Counted from the first letter of the stretch, positions 1 to 7,346 are shown. The stretch: DNA of 10,022 nucleotides from Candidatus Njordarchaeum guaymasense (GCA_030587605.1 JAUQYT010000170.1:1-10022); one strand, 5' to 3'. Translations and numbers: made by a program. Notes: generated from the letters alone by a model not told the origin.

Positions 1-998
1 CTTGAGGGAGGGCCAAACACATCTAAACTGTCCCAGAAGATTTCGCCAGCTTTCTCCTCGACCAATTCAAAACCAAGTTTAGGAACCACCTCGTGAGTGT
101 GTTCAACGGTTTCCGGGAGCTCCAAACCAGTGTCCACAAAAACAGCCGGGCCATCAATTACCTCCCTTGACAAGAGAAGCATGACCAGGGAATCTTTACC
201 GCCCGAGAACGAGATTGCTGAGGGAAGATCACTGTTCTTACTCGCAGCTCGCTCCATGAAGCGCTTAGCTTTCTCCTCCCTCCTAACAAGGGTTGCCTCA
301 TTGGATCTTATCACGTCATCCCAGCTTTGTCCGCCTCTCTTCGAAGAGGAAGGAGGATGCTCAGAAGGACTCGCGCTGGCTGAGGAACCGCCAACATGCG
401 ATGTTACCCTGACTGCTACCGCTGATGACCCGGTTTCCAAGTCCTTCATGACTTTCCCAACGCCGAGAACTTCATCCTTATCCGAGAATATCAGGACGTG
501 TTCTCCCTTTGAGATCTCAGGACCAATCTCCAAGATGTTTGATGAGAAAACATCTCTGCCCCTGAGTACAAATCTTCTAGCGCTGCTGTTAACCTTAACG
601 TACCTCTTAGTTGCATTGCTCCCGATCCTTCTTGCCCCTTCAGCCCTCGGTCTGAAAACCCAATTCATGCCAAACAAGTCGAACCCGATAGACCCTACAG
701 AGCGACCATCCACGATAATGTCATCAAGATGATCAATCGCAGGCGTCTTACTCAGCAGCACAACTCTATTGAACGGGATTACCTCGCCTGTTCCTTCACC
801 ATACTGCGCTTCAACTACCTTACGGATAAAATCCACATCATTCCGAAATGCTGGTCTCACGTCAGCCGGAGGATAAAGCCTCAACTCCACCCCCCTCGTA
901 TTACAGACAGCGCAGATCCCCGCATCCACTATTGGCACATTACACTCGACACACCAATGGAGCGGAGCACTAATCGGGAATTTTGGCAACCTACACAA
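1..998 (-). CDS. PP-loop (PAPS reductase-like) protein with N-terminal zinc ribbon and PUA domain, partial
   Basis: About 332 codons are present and the C-terminus lies beyond the left edge. Seen, counting from TTG 998: a zinc ribbon with C16-x2-C19 and C29-x2-C32 (WCVEC, CAVC); a PUA-like segment around residues 131-205 starting KRYVKV; a Ser/Pro-rich linker near 210-235; and a PP-loop SFSGGKDS at 263-270, followed by FVDTGLELPET, typical of the PAPS reductase/ATP pyrophosphatase fold. This order matches the archaeal COG0175 proteins related to Methanocaldococcus MJ0973. Known: PP-loop enzymes adenylate substrates or use (P)APS, and PUA domains usually bind RNA. The true substrate (APS/PAPS or an RNA thiolation target) is therefore open. 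AGGAGG at 1007-1002 overlaps the stop of the preceding NTPase gene, so the two are probably cotranscribed. TTG 998 (spacing 3) and TTG 989 (spacing 12) are both possible starts. Confidence 0.88.
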   Translation of the reverse strand, partial: MCRLPKFPISAPLHWCVECNVPIVDAGICAVCNTRGVELRLYPPADVRPAFRNDVDFIRKVVEAQYGEGTGEVIPFNRVVLLSKTPAIDHLDDIIVDGRSVGSIGFDLFGMNWVFRPRAEGARRIGSNATKRYVKVNSSARRFVLRGRDVFSSNILEIGPEISKGEHVLIFSDKDEVLGVGKVMKDLETGSSAVAVRVTSHVGGSSASASPSEHPPSSSKRGGQSWDDVIRSNEATLVRREEKAKRFMERAASKNSDLPSAISFSGGKDSLVMLLLSREVIDGPAVFVDTGLELPETVEHTHEVVPKLGFELVEEKAGEIFWDSLDVFGPPS

Positions 999-1005
999 GA
1001 TCCTC

Positions 1006-1560
1006 CTAGTCAGGGCGCTTGAAGTACAACTCTTCATTGATCCTTGGAATGAACGCCATCAAGATGGCCTGTTCCGTCAATGTCTGCCTGTCAAGCTCGC
1101 CATGAGAAAGGAAACCGATGGCACCCATCCTCTCGCCAATGTTCTCTATGCCAGTCAGTGATTCCATGACATCTCCTATTTCCTTTCCTTTTCCCAGAAC
1201 CTCACTCAATACCTTCGGAGGATACTCAAATCCGGAACCACATCCAATCGTTACTTTGCCCTTCTTGTCGGCTACGGCCGCGAATTGTATGTCGAAGTAG
1301 CCTGTCAGTGTTTCAGGAACTTTGACTAGGCCTGCTTCTATTCCGATGCCGAACTCCGCCCCCGGAACTGAGGATACAGCCTGTTTGGCTCTGTTCACTG
1401 CTCCCCGTATGGTCTGCTCCAACCCTATGGGTTGATTTGGAACGCCAGAGGCAACCTCGACTCGAATGACTTCTAATTTCTCGTGGAGCAGCTTCTCTAC
1501 AATGTGAGCAACCGCCGTAACTTTGACGGGGTTCCGCGTTGCAACAGCCAAGATCCTCAT
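1006..1560 (-). CDS. Inosine/xanthosine triphosphatase (YjjX/COG1986 NTPase family)
   Basis: This 184-residue protein hydrolyses non-canonical purine NTPs (ITP, XTP) in the cytoplasm and so keeps deaminated bases out of nucleic acids; that role is inferred from the family. Seen: the N-terminal ILAVATRNPVKV segment, VASGVPNQPIG, GIGIEAGL, GCGSGFEYPP, and the C-terminal GAIGFLSHGELDR with TLTEQAILMAFIP, all in the usual order and at the usual length of about 170-185 residues. ATG 1560 is preferred over an upstream in-frame ATG at 1584 because GGTGGAG (1574-1568) lies 7 bases before it and the family begins at MRILAVATRNP. A palindromic TATA box at 1595-1602 predicts a transcript start near 1572, downstream of the longer start. 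It is the first gene of a unit with the PP-loop gene, whose ribosome site overlaps its TAG stop. Confidence 0.9.
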   Translation of the reverse strand: MRILAVATRNPVKVTAVAHIVEKLLHEKLEVIRVEVASGVPNQPIGLEQTIRGAVNRAKQAVSSVPGAEFGIGIEAGLVKVPETLTGYFDIQFAAVADKKGKVTIGCGSGFEYPPKVLSEVLGKGKEIGDVMESLTGIENIGERMGAIGFLSHGELDRQTLTEQAILMAFIPRINEELYFKRPD

Positions 1561-1594
1561 GGAAGCTCTCCACCAGTAGAACACACTTGCCAGA

Positions 1595-1602
1595 TTATAT
1601 AA
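1595..1602 (-). promoter_or_regulatory. TATA box for the NTPase/PP-loop gene unit
   Basis: TTATATAA is a perfect palindrome, preceded on the minus strand by the purine-rich GAAACG as a possible BRE. About 26 bases downstream lies position 1572, giving a leader of about 12 bases before ATG 1560. The assignment rests on spacing and sequence only. Confidence 0.6.
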
Positions 1603-1740
1603 CGTTTCTTAGCGATACAATCACGTTATCTTGACACACATAGGAATGGAGCTATGAATTTAAGAAATTGTATGTGTCCCTTCAACGTACCAAGGCTCTT
1701 CTTTTCACAAAGGGGTTCTGTTACCTCTTCGGTTGGTGGG

Positions 1741-1748
1741 TTAAAATA
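1741..1748 (+). promoter_or_regulatory. TATA box for tnpB
   Basis: TTAAAATA sits with its centre about 26 bases before the ATG at 1771, which predicts a leaderless transcript. No ribosome-binding site is visible before the ATG, which agrees with this. Confidence 0.55.
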
Positions 1749-1770
1749 GAAGTTTTGAGTTTTTAGTTCC

Positions 1771-2997
1771 ATGCGAACAGTTAAGACCGTGCAGATACTA
1801 TACGAGCCCACAGGTCGTGTTCTCAGCCTCCTTGAATCATTCAGGAACATGGTTAATTATTGTATCCATGTCGGTCTAGAGAAGAATTTGACATCAAGGT
1901 TCAGGTTGCAGAATGAGGTCTACGGCCACCTAGGCGGTTTCGGTCTCCACAGTTGGTACGGTCTCTCAGCCATCGAGGTTGCCACAGTCATCTTGAAGAA
2001 CCATCGGAAGGCGAAGAGAAGACAGCAGGACGTTAGTGTGCCGAGAGCAGCGAAGCTCATGGCTAAATTGGGGAACCAAGGCCATAGAGTTATTGATGGC
2101 AAGTTGAGAATACCGATCAAGCCCAGAGAGTACTTCTATGTTTCCTTGCATAGGAGGGCGGCGCAGTTTCTGTCGGACGCCTCGCTCAAGTTGGGTTCGG
2201 TGACGCTAACTGCACGCAATGTTTCAGTGGCTTTCTCGAAGACTACTGAGATCACCGAACCCGAGAGTTATGTGGCGTATGACATGAACGAACGCTCAAT
2301 CGACGGAGTCAGCATAAGAGAAGACGGGAAGCTAATCGTTGAAAGCTGCGATCTGTCGAGGGTTTCAGAGACTAGGCACGGGTACTTTGAACGCGTGCGA
2401 AGGGTTCAAGCCAAGTACGCTAAGGACAGCCGGGTAGTAGGAAAGATTCAGAGAGACTGGTTCACGAACCAGAACAACAAGGTCAACACCGTGCTACACC
2501 AGGCAAGCTCAGCCATAATCAGGCAAGCGAGGAACAACAAGCAGGGAATCATCATCGAAGACCTCAGGCATATCCGCAACGCAGTTAATCGGAAGGTGTT
2601 AGCTGTCAACAACTTCAATGGGAGAGTCCAGTGGATAAGTGAACGATCCAAGAGACTGAAGCGAAGACTTAATTCGTGGAGCTTCAGAAAACTCCAGAAT
2701 TTCATCCAATATAAAGCTCTCTGGGAAGGGGTCAAGGTCGTCAAGGTAAACCCATGGAACACTTCTAGGGTCTGCGCGGTATGTGGGTGCGTTACGAAAG
2801 ACCCGAAAGCGAGAACCCTTGAATGCTGTGGGATAAGTCGCCACGTGAACGCATGTCTGAACATGCTTAAAATCCAAGATGAAAGCCTGCGGTTCAGGCT
2901 GGATCGCTCCGCACATGTAGCTGTGATTAGTCCCCTAAACAAGGCTATGAGCAGAAGTGGAGAAGCTACCTCACACGGTTATCAACCGCAAAGGTAA
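1771..2997 (+). CDS. tnpB: TnpB-like RNA-guided nuclease homologue, RuvC-III acidic residue missing
   Basis: The 408-residue frame is intact and near normal TnpB length. Family knowledge: TnpB is an RuvC nuclease guided by an omega RNA made from its own 3' end. Seen: RuvC-I Asp171 in VAYDMNERS, RuvC-II Glu263 in GIIIEDL, a basic bridge region (SKRLKRR), and NPWNTSRVCAVCG with C335/C338. The motif III segment reads ECCGISRHVNACLNML, where active members have a CxxCG and an Asp before V-N-A (R-D-V-N-A). Here that position is His358, no other acidic residue lies nearby, and the second cysteine pair is adjacent (C352-C353) rather than CxxC. A single change, GAC to CAC, would explain the His. The protein may therefore bind RNA and DNA without cutting, or may simply be decaying. 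There is no tnpA beside it. It lies about 50 bases upstream of tldD on the same strand. Confidence 0.88.
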   Translation: MRTVKTVQILYEPTGRVLSLLESFRNMVNYCIHVGLEKNLTSRFRLQNEVYGHLGGFGLHSWYGLSAIEVATVILKNHRKAKRRQQDVSVPRAAKLMAKLGNQGHRVIDGKLRIPIKPREYFYVSLHRRAAQFLSDASLKLGSVTLTARNVSVAFSKTTEITEPESYVAYDMNERSIDGVSIREDGKLIVESCDLSRVSETRHGYFERVRRVQAKYAKDSRVVGKIQRDWFTNQNNKVNTVLHQASSAIIRQARNNKQGIIIEDLRHIRNAVNRKVLAVNNFNGRVQWISERSKRLKRRLNSWSFRKLQNFIQYKALWEGVKVVKVNPWNTSRVCAVCGCVTKDPKARTLECCGISRHVNACLNMLKIQDESLRFRLDRSAHVAVISPLNKAMSRSGEATSHGYQPQR

Positions 2998-3002
2998 TAG
3001 AA
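2961..3002 (+). ncRNA. Putative omega RNA 3' scaffold / right-end hairpin of the TnpB element
   Basis: Two nested perfect stems overlap the tnpB stop codon. TACCT (2967-2971) pairs with AGGTA (2992-2996), and inside it CGGTT (2976-2980) pairs with AACCG (2984-2988) around the loop ATC. The segment is preceded by GAAGC and followed by AATAGAAC, resembling the GAAGC...stem...TTCAC pattern of archaeal IS605 right ends. In active TnpB systems the guide is the sequence just after this structure, here from about 3003 into the tldD leader. The structure is seen; the omega RNA role is inferred. Confidence 0.5.
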
Positions 3003-3050
3003 CCTAATGTACTTCCTGTAGAACTTAATGCACTGGATAGCCAGGTTTCT

Positions 3051-4466
3051 TTGGGGGTTTTGCGAGAATTGGATTCGGATGATGCAATAGAGAAAGCTCT
3101 TGACTACTCCGCTAAGTTGGGCTCCGAGTTTATAGATATAAGAAGGGAAGCGATCAATTCAACATCGATCGCAGTTGGGGACAAGACAATCGATCAAGCA
3201 ACCTCGAGCTTCGGCGAAGGTGCAGGCTTTCGGGTCCTAGCAAACGGCGCTTGGGGTTTCGCGGCTACTTCCGACCTATCTCGCGATGAGATTATGAAAT
3301 CTGTTGAAGCTGCCTTTAAGATGGCAAAAAGGACAGGTGAACAACTCAAAGAAAAAGTTAAGCTAGCTAAAATTAAGGCAATCAAAGACTCACTAAGAAC
3401 CGAGGCTAAGACGGCTTTTTCGGAAGTTTCCATCGACGAGAAAATCAAGCTGACTTTGAAACTCAGTAGTATAATCAAGGAAACCCCTGACATAACGAGC
3501 GCCTCCGTTACATACATCGACTCACATGGGAAGTCATTGTTTTTGAGCAGCGATGGATCAAGAATCACAGGGGAGCCTTCGAGGGGAACCATAATATTCG
3601 TTGCCGTCGCAAAAGAGGGAGACAAGATCCGGCAGTACCGGAAGAGGATCGGCGGTATAGGTGGCTTTGAAAAGCTCCTTGAAAAGAAACCGGAATCAGT
3701 GGCCAGAAATGTCGCCGAGAGGGCTGCAGCCTTACTGAAGGCGGAGCAAGCGCTTGGCGGTCGCTTCACAGCGGTTGCTGACTCTGATCACATAGGAGTC
3801 TTCGCCCACGAGGCGGTCGGGCATGCTACCGAAGCTGATTCCGTGATATCGGGAGAAAGCATCTTGACCGGGAGACTCGGCGAGAAGGTTGGCTCCGAAA
3901 ACGTCACAATTTACGATGATCCAACATTCCCTGGAGGGTATGGCTCCTTCAAGTACGATTCTGAGGGGACACCAGCTGAAAAGAGAACGCTCATCGAGAA
4001 GGGTATACTCAAGTCGTACATATTGAATAGGGAAGCCGCGGCAAAACTGAGCCTTAAGCCAAATGGCGGAGCTAGAGCTCAGGGATACCATTTCAGTCCA
4101 ATTCCACGCATGTCCAACACTTACATCGGTCCAGGAGATTACTCATTTGAAGAGTTAATTGAAGACATCGATGCCGGCATATACGTGAAAGGGACGAGGG
4201 GCGGTCAAGTCAATACAACGATAGGTTCATTCCAGTTCTCAGCACAAGAAGCCTTCATGATAGAAAAAGGAGAAGTGACAAAGCCACTTCTCGATGTCTC
4301 GCTAAGTGGACTAACACTCGAAACATTAAGGAATATTGATGCAGTTGGCAAAGACTTCTCAATGACAAGTATCGGCTACTGCGGAAAGGCTGACCAGAGC
4401 AACTTGCCAGTAGGAAATGGGGGACCGAGCGTCAGAATACAGAACGTGGTCCTAGGAGGTGCATAG
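3051..4466 (+). CDS. tldD: TldD metalloprotease subunit
   Basis: This 471-residue protein is the zinc-binding, catalytic half of the TldD/TldE heterodimeric peptidase. In E. coli the complex degrades unfolded peptides and processes microcin B17 and CcdA; its natural archaeal substrate is unknown. Seen: the N-terminal domain (ALDYSAKLGSEFIDIR, GAGFRVLANGAWGFA), the HExxxH metal site H253-E254-AVG-H258 followed by ATEAD, YDSEGTPA with KRTLIEKGIL, and the C-terminal GYCGKADQSNLPVGNGGPS segment carrying a conserved Cys. No ATG is available. TTG 3051, TTG 3060 and TTG 3069 are all in frame; homologues suggest the shorter ones are also possible. A weak AACTTAATG box near 3021-3029 lies about 26 bases before 3051. 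The gene is followed 6 bases later by tldE, so the two are almost certainly cotranscribed. Confidence 0.93.
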   Translation: MGVLRELDSDDAIEKALDYSAKLGSEFIDIRREAINSTSIAVGDKTIDQATSSFGEGAGFRVLANGAWGFAATSDLSRDEIMKSVEAAFKMAKRTGEQLKEKVKLAKIKAIKDSLRTEAKTAFSEVSIDEKIKLTLKLSSIIKETPDITSASVTYIDSHGKSLFLSSDGSRITGEPSRGTIIFVAVAKEGDKIRQYRKRIGGIGGFEKLLEKKPESVARNVAERAAALLKAEQALGGRFTAVADSDHIGVFAHEAVGHATEADSVISGESILTGRLGEKVGSENVTIYDDPTFPGGYGSFKYDSEGTPAEKRTLIEKGILKSYILNREAAAKLSLKPNGGARAQGYHFSPIPRMSNTYIGPGDYSFEELIEDIDAGIYVKGTRGGQVNTTIGSFQFSAQEAFMIEKGEVTKPLLDVSLSGLTLETLRNIDAVGKDFSMTSIGYCGKADQSNLPVGNGGPSVRIQNVVLGGA

Positions 4467-4472
4467 CTGAAG

Positions 4473-5906
4473 ATGAAGAGCAAGAAAAGCAGTATTAGCG
4501 ATACGAGGAAATCCGACAGCCCCAGTGATAGTAGCCTAGCTGCGGTAAGTGCTAGAGCTGTGGCTCAGGCTGAGAAGATCGGCGCTACCCAAGCAGAAGC
4601 CTTCGCGCTACGCAGCACCATTTCCACATGCTTTATTGAGAAACTTGAGGTCACATCTGCCCAGCGCAAAGTCCAAACAGGAATAGGAATCCGCGTAGCC
4701 TTGGGCAAAAGAATCGGATTCTCATGCACTTCAAGCCTCTCAGAGCAGTCGATAAAGGAAACCATAGAAAAAGCGCTTAAGATAGCTCATGCGAGAGAGG
4801 AGGACCCAAGGTTCAAGACCTTCCAAACTCAAGGTAGCTGCCAGAAGGTCTTAGGGATCTTTGATAAGCGAGTGAGAGAGTCTCAAACAGATGAGCTGAT
4901 CAGCGAAGGAAGGTTGCTAGCTGAGGCTTCAAGGAACTACGATAAACGTATTCATTCAGGGAGTGGCTCACTTAGGAATGTTGTCTACGATAGGACTATC
5001 GCCAACAGCCTCGGAGTGGAACTTGAGGAATCCGATACCGTTGTGAGCTTGGAAATGTCGGTTATGGCGAAAGACAATAGCGAGGTTTCAAGTGGTGCAT
5101 ACGCGGAGTCGGCTAGAAGCCTCGGTGACGTCGGTGTCGAGCGTGTTGGTTTCACAGCTTCAAGGCTAGCTGTCGAACAACTTAGAAGGAAACCAATAGA
5201 GACAAAGGCAATGGATCTCGTTATGCACTCATACGCAATTGGGGATCTACTTTCGAATACTCTTCACCCAGCGTTCATGGGAGACAATCTTATACGTAGT
5301 AGGACTCCATTTGCGGGCAAGTTAGCTAAGAAAGTCGTTTCAGAGCTTGTCTCGGTTGACGATAGCGGGGTTGTCGATAAGGGTCTTGCCACACAATCAT
5401 TTGATGACGAGGGTACACCAACAAGAAGAACACCACTGATCGAAAAAGGTGTCGTCAAATCATTCCTTTACGATTCTATTTGGGCTAATCAAGCCAAAAC
5501 TCAAAGCACCGGTAACGCGTCGAGGAAAGCAGCTGACGGTCTCCGAACATACGGCAGCGAGCCAGTGATCGATACAACGAACATCGTAGTGAAACCGGGC
5601 AACAAGAGCTTCGAAGAACTAGTATCTGAGATCGACGCGGGTATACTGACATACTATGTCAGTGGTGCTCATACGGCAAACCAAGTATCAGGCGCATTTT
5701 CGGTTGCTGCCGAGACTGCATTCAAGATTGAACATGGAGAAATAACGTATCCAGTCAAAGAAGCTATGATAGGAGGAGACCTAATACAACTGCTAAGCAA
5801 AGTGAGTCAAGTCGCCAACGATGTCAGAGCTTCTAATTTTAACTTAAGATACAGAGTGACAATAACTCCATCCATAAGATTCTCAGACATAAAGATATCG
5901 GCATAA
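4473..5906 (+). CDS. pmbA: TldE/PmbA, non-catalytic partner of TldD
   Basis: This 477-residue protein is homologous to TldD but lacks HExxxH: the equivalent region reads MHSYAIGDLLSNTLHPAF. That is normal for TldE/PmbA, which dimerises with TldD to close the proteolytic chamber. Seen: GIGIRVALGKRIGFSCTS in the N-terminal half, FDDEGTPTRRTPLIEKGVVKSFLYD, STGNASRKA, and the C-terminal SGAFSVAAETAFKIEHGEITYPV. The start ATG 4473 follows the tldD stop by 6 bases. GGAGGTG at 4455-4461 lies inside the end of tldD, 11 bases before the ATG, suggesting coupled translation. The first 25 or so residues (KSKKSSISDTRKSDSPSDSS) are Ser/Lys-rich and look like an unstructured extension. A pyrimidine-rich stretch follows the stop. 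Confidence 0.92.
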   Translation: MKSKKSSISDTRKSDSPSDSSLAAVSARAVAQAEKIGATQAEAFALRSTISTCFIEKLEVTSAQRKVQTGIGIRVALGKRIGFSCTSSLSEQSIKETIEKALKIAHAREEDPRFKTFQTQGSCQKVLGIFDKRVRESQTDELISEGRLLAEASRNYDKRIHSGSGSLRNVVYDRTIANSLGVELEESDTVVSLEMSVMAKDNSEVSSGAYAESARSLGDVGVERVGFTASRLAVEQLRRKPIETKAMDLVMHSYAIGDLLSNTLHPAFMGDNLIRSRTPFAGKLAKKVVSELVSVDDSGVVDKGLATQSFDDEGTPTRRTPLIEKGVVKSFLYDSIWANQAKTQSTGNASRKAADGLRTYGSEPVIDTTNIVVKPGNKSFEELVSEIDAGILTYYVSGAHTANQVSGAFSVAAETAFKIEHGEITYPVKEAMIGGDLIQLLSKVSQVANDVRASNFNLRYRVTITPSIRFSDIKISA

Positions 5907-5915
5907 TGAAACAGG

Positions 5916-5951
5916 ACAGTCACTCTCCTATCCTTCTCTTTTCTTTCATTC
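5916..5951 (+). terminator. Possible pyrimidine-rich terminator after tldE
   Basis: Directly after the tldE stop the plus strand becomes almost pure T/C, with a core of CTTCTCTTTTCTTTC. Archaeal transcription commonly ends at oligo-T or T/C-rich tracts without a hairpin. The tract falls in the 47-base gap before the convergent ATP-grasp gene and would stop tldDE transcripts from running into it. Confidence 0.3.
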
Positions 5952-5953
5952 CC

Positions 5954-7219
5954 TTAGGAACCTTCAGTATCTCCTTTCGCGGTTACCTTTCTGTATACTT
6001 CTCCCACAGAATTTCTAGCATTTTGAATAGACTCGTCTCTTGTGTTACCTGTCCTGTGCACCGTGCAGATAGGATCTCCTTGCTCAACTACTACTCCTCT
6101 CGGGGATATGTCTCCGACTCCTTGGATGTCGCTAATGTCGCTGACCACGCATTTTGTCTTGGCGAAAACTATCATCTTGGTCACGTACTGATCTGCTCTG
6201 GGGAACCTATTTCTCAACTTGCCTCTAAATGCGTTTGCATGTTCGCTTACCAGGTTGATTCCAAGGGCCATCTCAACGCATTCAAGTGTTCCCTGAAAAC
6301 GCGGGTTGCACTCAATCAAGACCGGTACGCTATCATCACTTCGCAAAACGAAGTCGAAACCATTGGTACCACGTAGCCTAAGTTTTTCTCCAAGATTCTT
6401 GGCAGCGATGGCGATTGCCTTTACCCTCGGATCATCCATCGAAGTATTAAGCGGAACAACATTGCCACACCAGATAAAGGGTGCCTTTGCTCCCAGTTCC
6501 TTCAAACCTATCAGCTGCTCGTTCACGGTTACAACGGCGCACTTGCTCCCGTCCCCCATAACCGACGCACTAACATGTTCCCCTCTCACGTATTCCTGGA
6601 GGAAGATCGTGTCGCCAAACTTTGGCTTCATTTCACTCGAATAGAGGTTTCTGAGTTCTGAATCACTGTTCGCGGGTCTTATTCCCATGCCTCCCCCGCC
6701 TCCAGCAGGTTTAAGCACAACGGGATAGCCAATTCTGCCAGAAGCGCGAAGACACTCCTCAACACTTGAGGCCTTGAAGGTAACGGGAGATGGAATTCCT
6801 AGCCCCGAAGCCATCTTATACAATTCGAACCGGCTTCTGACTCTCTTCACGACTTCCGTGGAATTCCCTAGTATGGGCGCTATTTCCCCGAGTCTTCTCC
6901 ACAAGTCTGGTCTGTCGTCAAGTCCACTCCCCACCAAGATGAAGTCAACTTTCCCATGGTGCCTGGCAGAGATTTCCTCTGCACACTCCACAAGGAGCTC
7001 GCTGACAGGTTTTCTCAGTTCCTCTCTGGGTCGCTCCCCGGCTACCTGTCTGAGAACAGTTTCAACGTCGTCTGAGGATTTCGCGAGGTCAAGGTCCCCC
7101 CAGTAGTCAACTGCTAGAACGGTAAATTCAGCTCTCTTAGCTGAGGAAGCTATTGGCCTGGCGTTGAAACCGATAACAATGACAGTCACTTTTTCCTTGA
7201 TCTTCTTTTCACCTCGCAT
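5954..7219 (-). CDS. ATP-grasp carboligase-like protein (COG2232 type), substrate unknown
   Basis: This 421-residue protein has an N-terminal nucleotide-type fold (VTVIVIGFNARPIASSAKRA) and a central ATP-grasp domain. Seen: GYPVVLKPAGGGGGMGI at 164-180 with Lys170 and a Gly-rich loop, LQEYVRGEHVSAS at 207-219, GFDF with Asp289, and the Mg-ligand motif LIECNPRFQGT with Glu303 and Asn305. A C-terminal domain (GVVVEQGDPICTV) resembles the end of carbamoyl-phosphate synthetase or biotin carboxylase-like proteins. Known: such enzymes join a carboxylate to an amine or thiol through an acyl-phosphate; members of this archaeal group mostly lack a proven substrate. It converges with tldE and diverges from the RNase Z-like gene, so context gives little help. 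ATG 7219 has GGAGAAGG about 10 bases upstream; GTG 7189 is an alternative start close to the conserved fold. Confidence 0.85.
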   Translation of the reverse strand: MRGEKKIKEKVTVIVIGFNARPIASSAKRAEFTVLAVDYWGDLDLAKSSDDVETVLRQVAGERPREELRKPVSELLVECAEEISARHHGKVDFILVGSGLDDRPDLWRRLGEIAPILGNSTEVVKRVRSRFELYKMASGLGIPSPVTFKASSVEECLRASGRIGYPVVLKPAGGGGGMGIRPANSDSELRNLYSSEMKPKFGDTIFLQEYVRGEHVSASVMGDGSKCAVVTVNEQLIGLKELGAKAPFIWCGNVVPLNTSMDDPRVKAIAIAAKNLGEKLRLRGTNGFDFVLRSDDSVPVLIECNPRFQGTLECVEMALGINLVSEHANAFRGKLRNRFPRADQYVTKMIVFAKTKCVVSDISDIQGVGDISPRGVVVEQGDPICTVHRTGNTRDESIQNARNSVGEVYRKVTAKGDTEGS

Positions 7220-7279
7220 CCCAAAGTTACCTTCTCCAACGGAAGCGCAATGGAATAGGGAGGCATATACTGTAGCCTT

Positions 7280-7287
7280 ATTATATA
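7280..7287 (-). promoter_or_regulatory. TATA box for the ATP-grasp gene
   Basis: On the minus strand this reads GTATATAA. A start about 26 bases downstream (near 7257) gives a leader of about 38 bases that includes GGAGAAGG before ATG 7219. A second weaker candidate, GTATATGC, lies at 7262-7269. Confidence 0.45.
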
Positions 7288-7303
7288 CGACATGGGAATG
7301 TAG

Positions 7304-7312
7304 TTAATAAAA
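7304..7312 (+). promoter_or_regulatory. TATA box for the RNase Z-like gene
   Basis: TTAATAAAA is centred about 26 bases before position 7334, giving a 13-base leader before TTG 7347. It and the minus-strand box at 7280-7287 form a compact divergent promoter in the 127-base gap between the two genes; nothing else is evident in that gap. Confidence 0.45.
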
Positions 7313-7346
7313 CTTGACAGAATACCAACCTTGAGAGTGGTCAACC

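Larger units (their letters stand above)
1636..3002 (+). mobile_element. Solitary tnpB element of IS605/IS1341 type, boundaries uncertain
   Basis: The element contains one tnpB gene and no tnpA (Y1 transposase), as in IS1341-type elements. The right end is placed just after the nested hairpin at 2967-2996 by analogy with IS605 right ends. The left end is only a guess: TTGAC at 1631-1635 resembles the pentanucleotide motifs next to which such elements insert, and ACACATA (1636-1642) can pair with TATGTGT (1671-1677), a possible subterminal hairpin. IS605 elements make no target duplications, so there is none to use for the boundaries. The 1603-1770 stretch otherwise holds only the tnpB promoter. 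Confidence 0.4.

Noticed and set aside
97..732. 211-residue open frame on the plus strand
   Set aside because: It is Ser/Leu-rich with no family features and lies antisense to the PP-loop gene, whose minus-strand reading gives clear zinc-ribbon and PP-loop motifs.
1631..1677. TTGAC followed by the ACACATA/TATGTGT inverted repeat as a firm left end of the TnpB element
   Set aside because: The 7-base arms are 28 bases apart and TTGAC is too short to be convincing; it was kept only as a tentative boundary.
1771..3051. Functional link between the TnpB and the TldD/TldE peptidase because they are adjacent
   Set aside because: IS605-type elements insert widely and adjacency alone proves nothing; the resemblance of the names TldD and TldR is a coincidence.
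5906..6376. 156-residue open frame on the plus strand overlapping the tldE stop
   Set aside because: It is antisense to the C-terminal domain of the ATP-grasp protein and has no recognisable motif or ribosome site.
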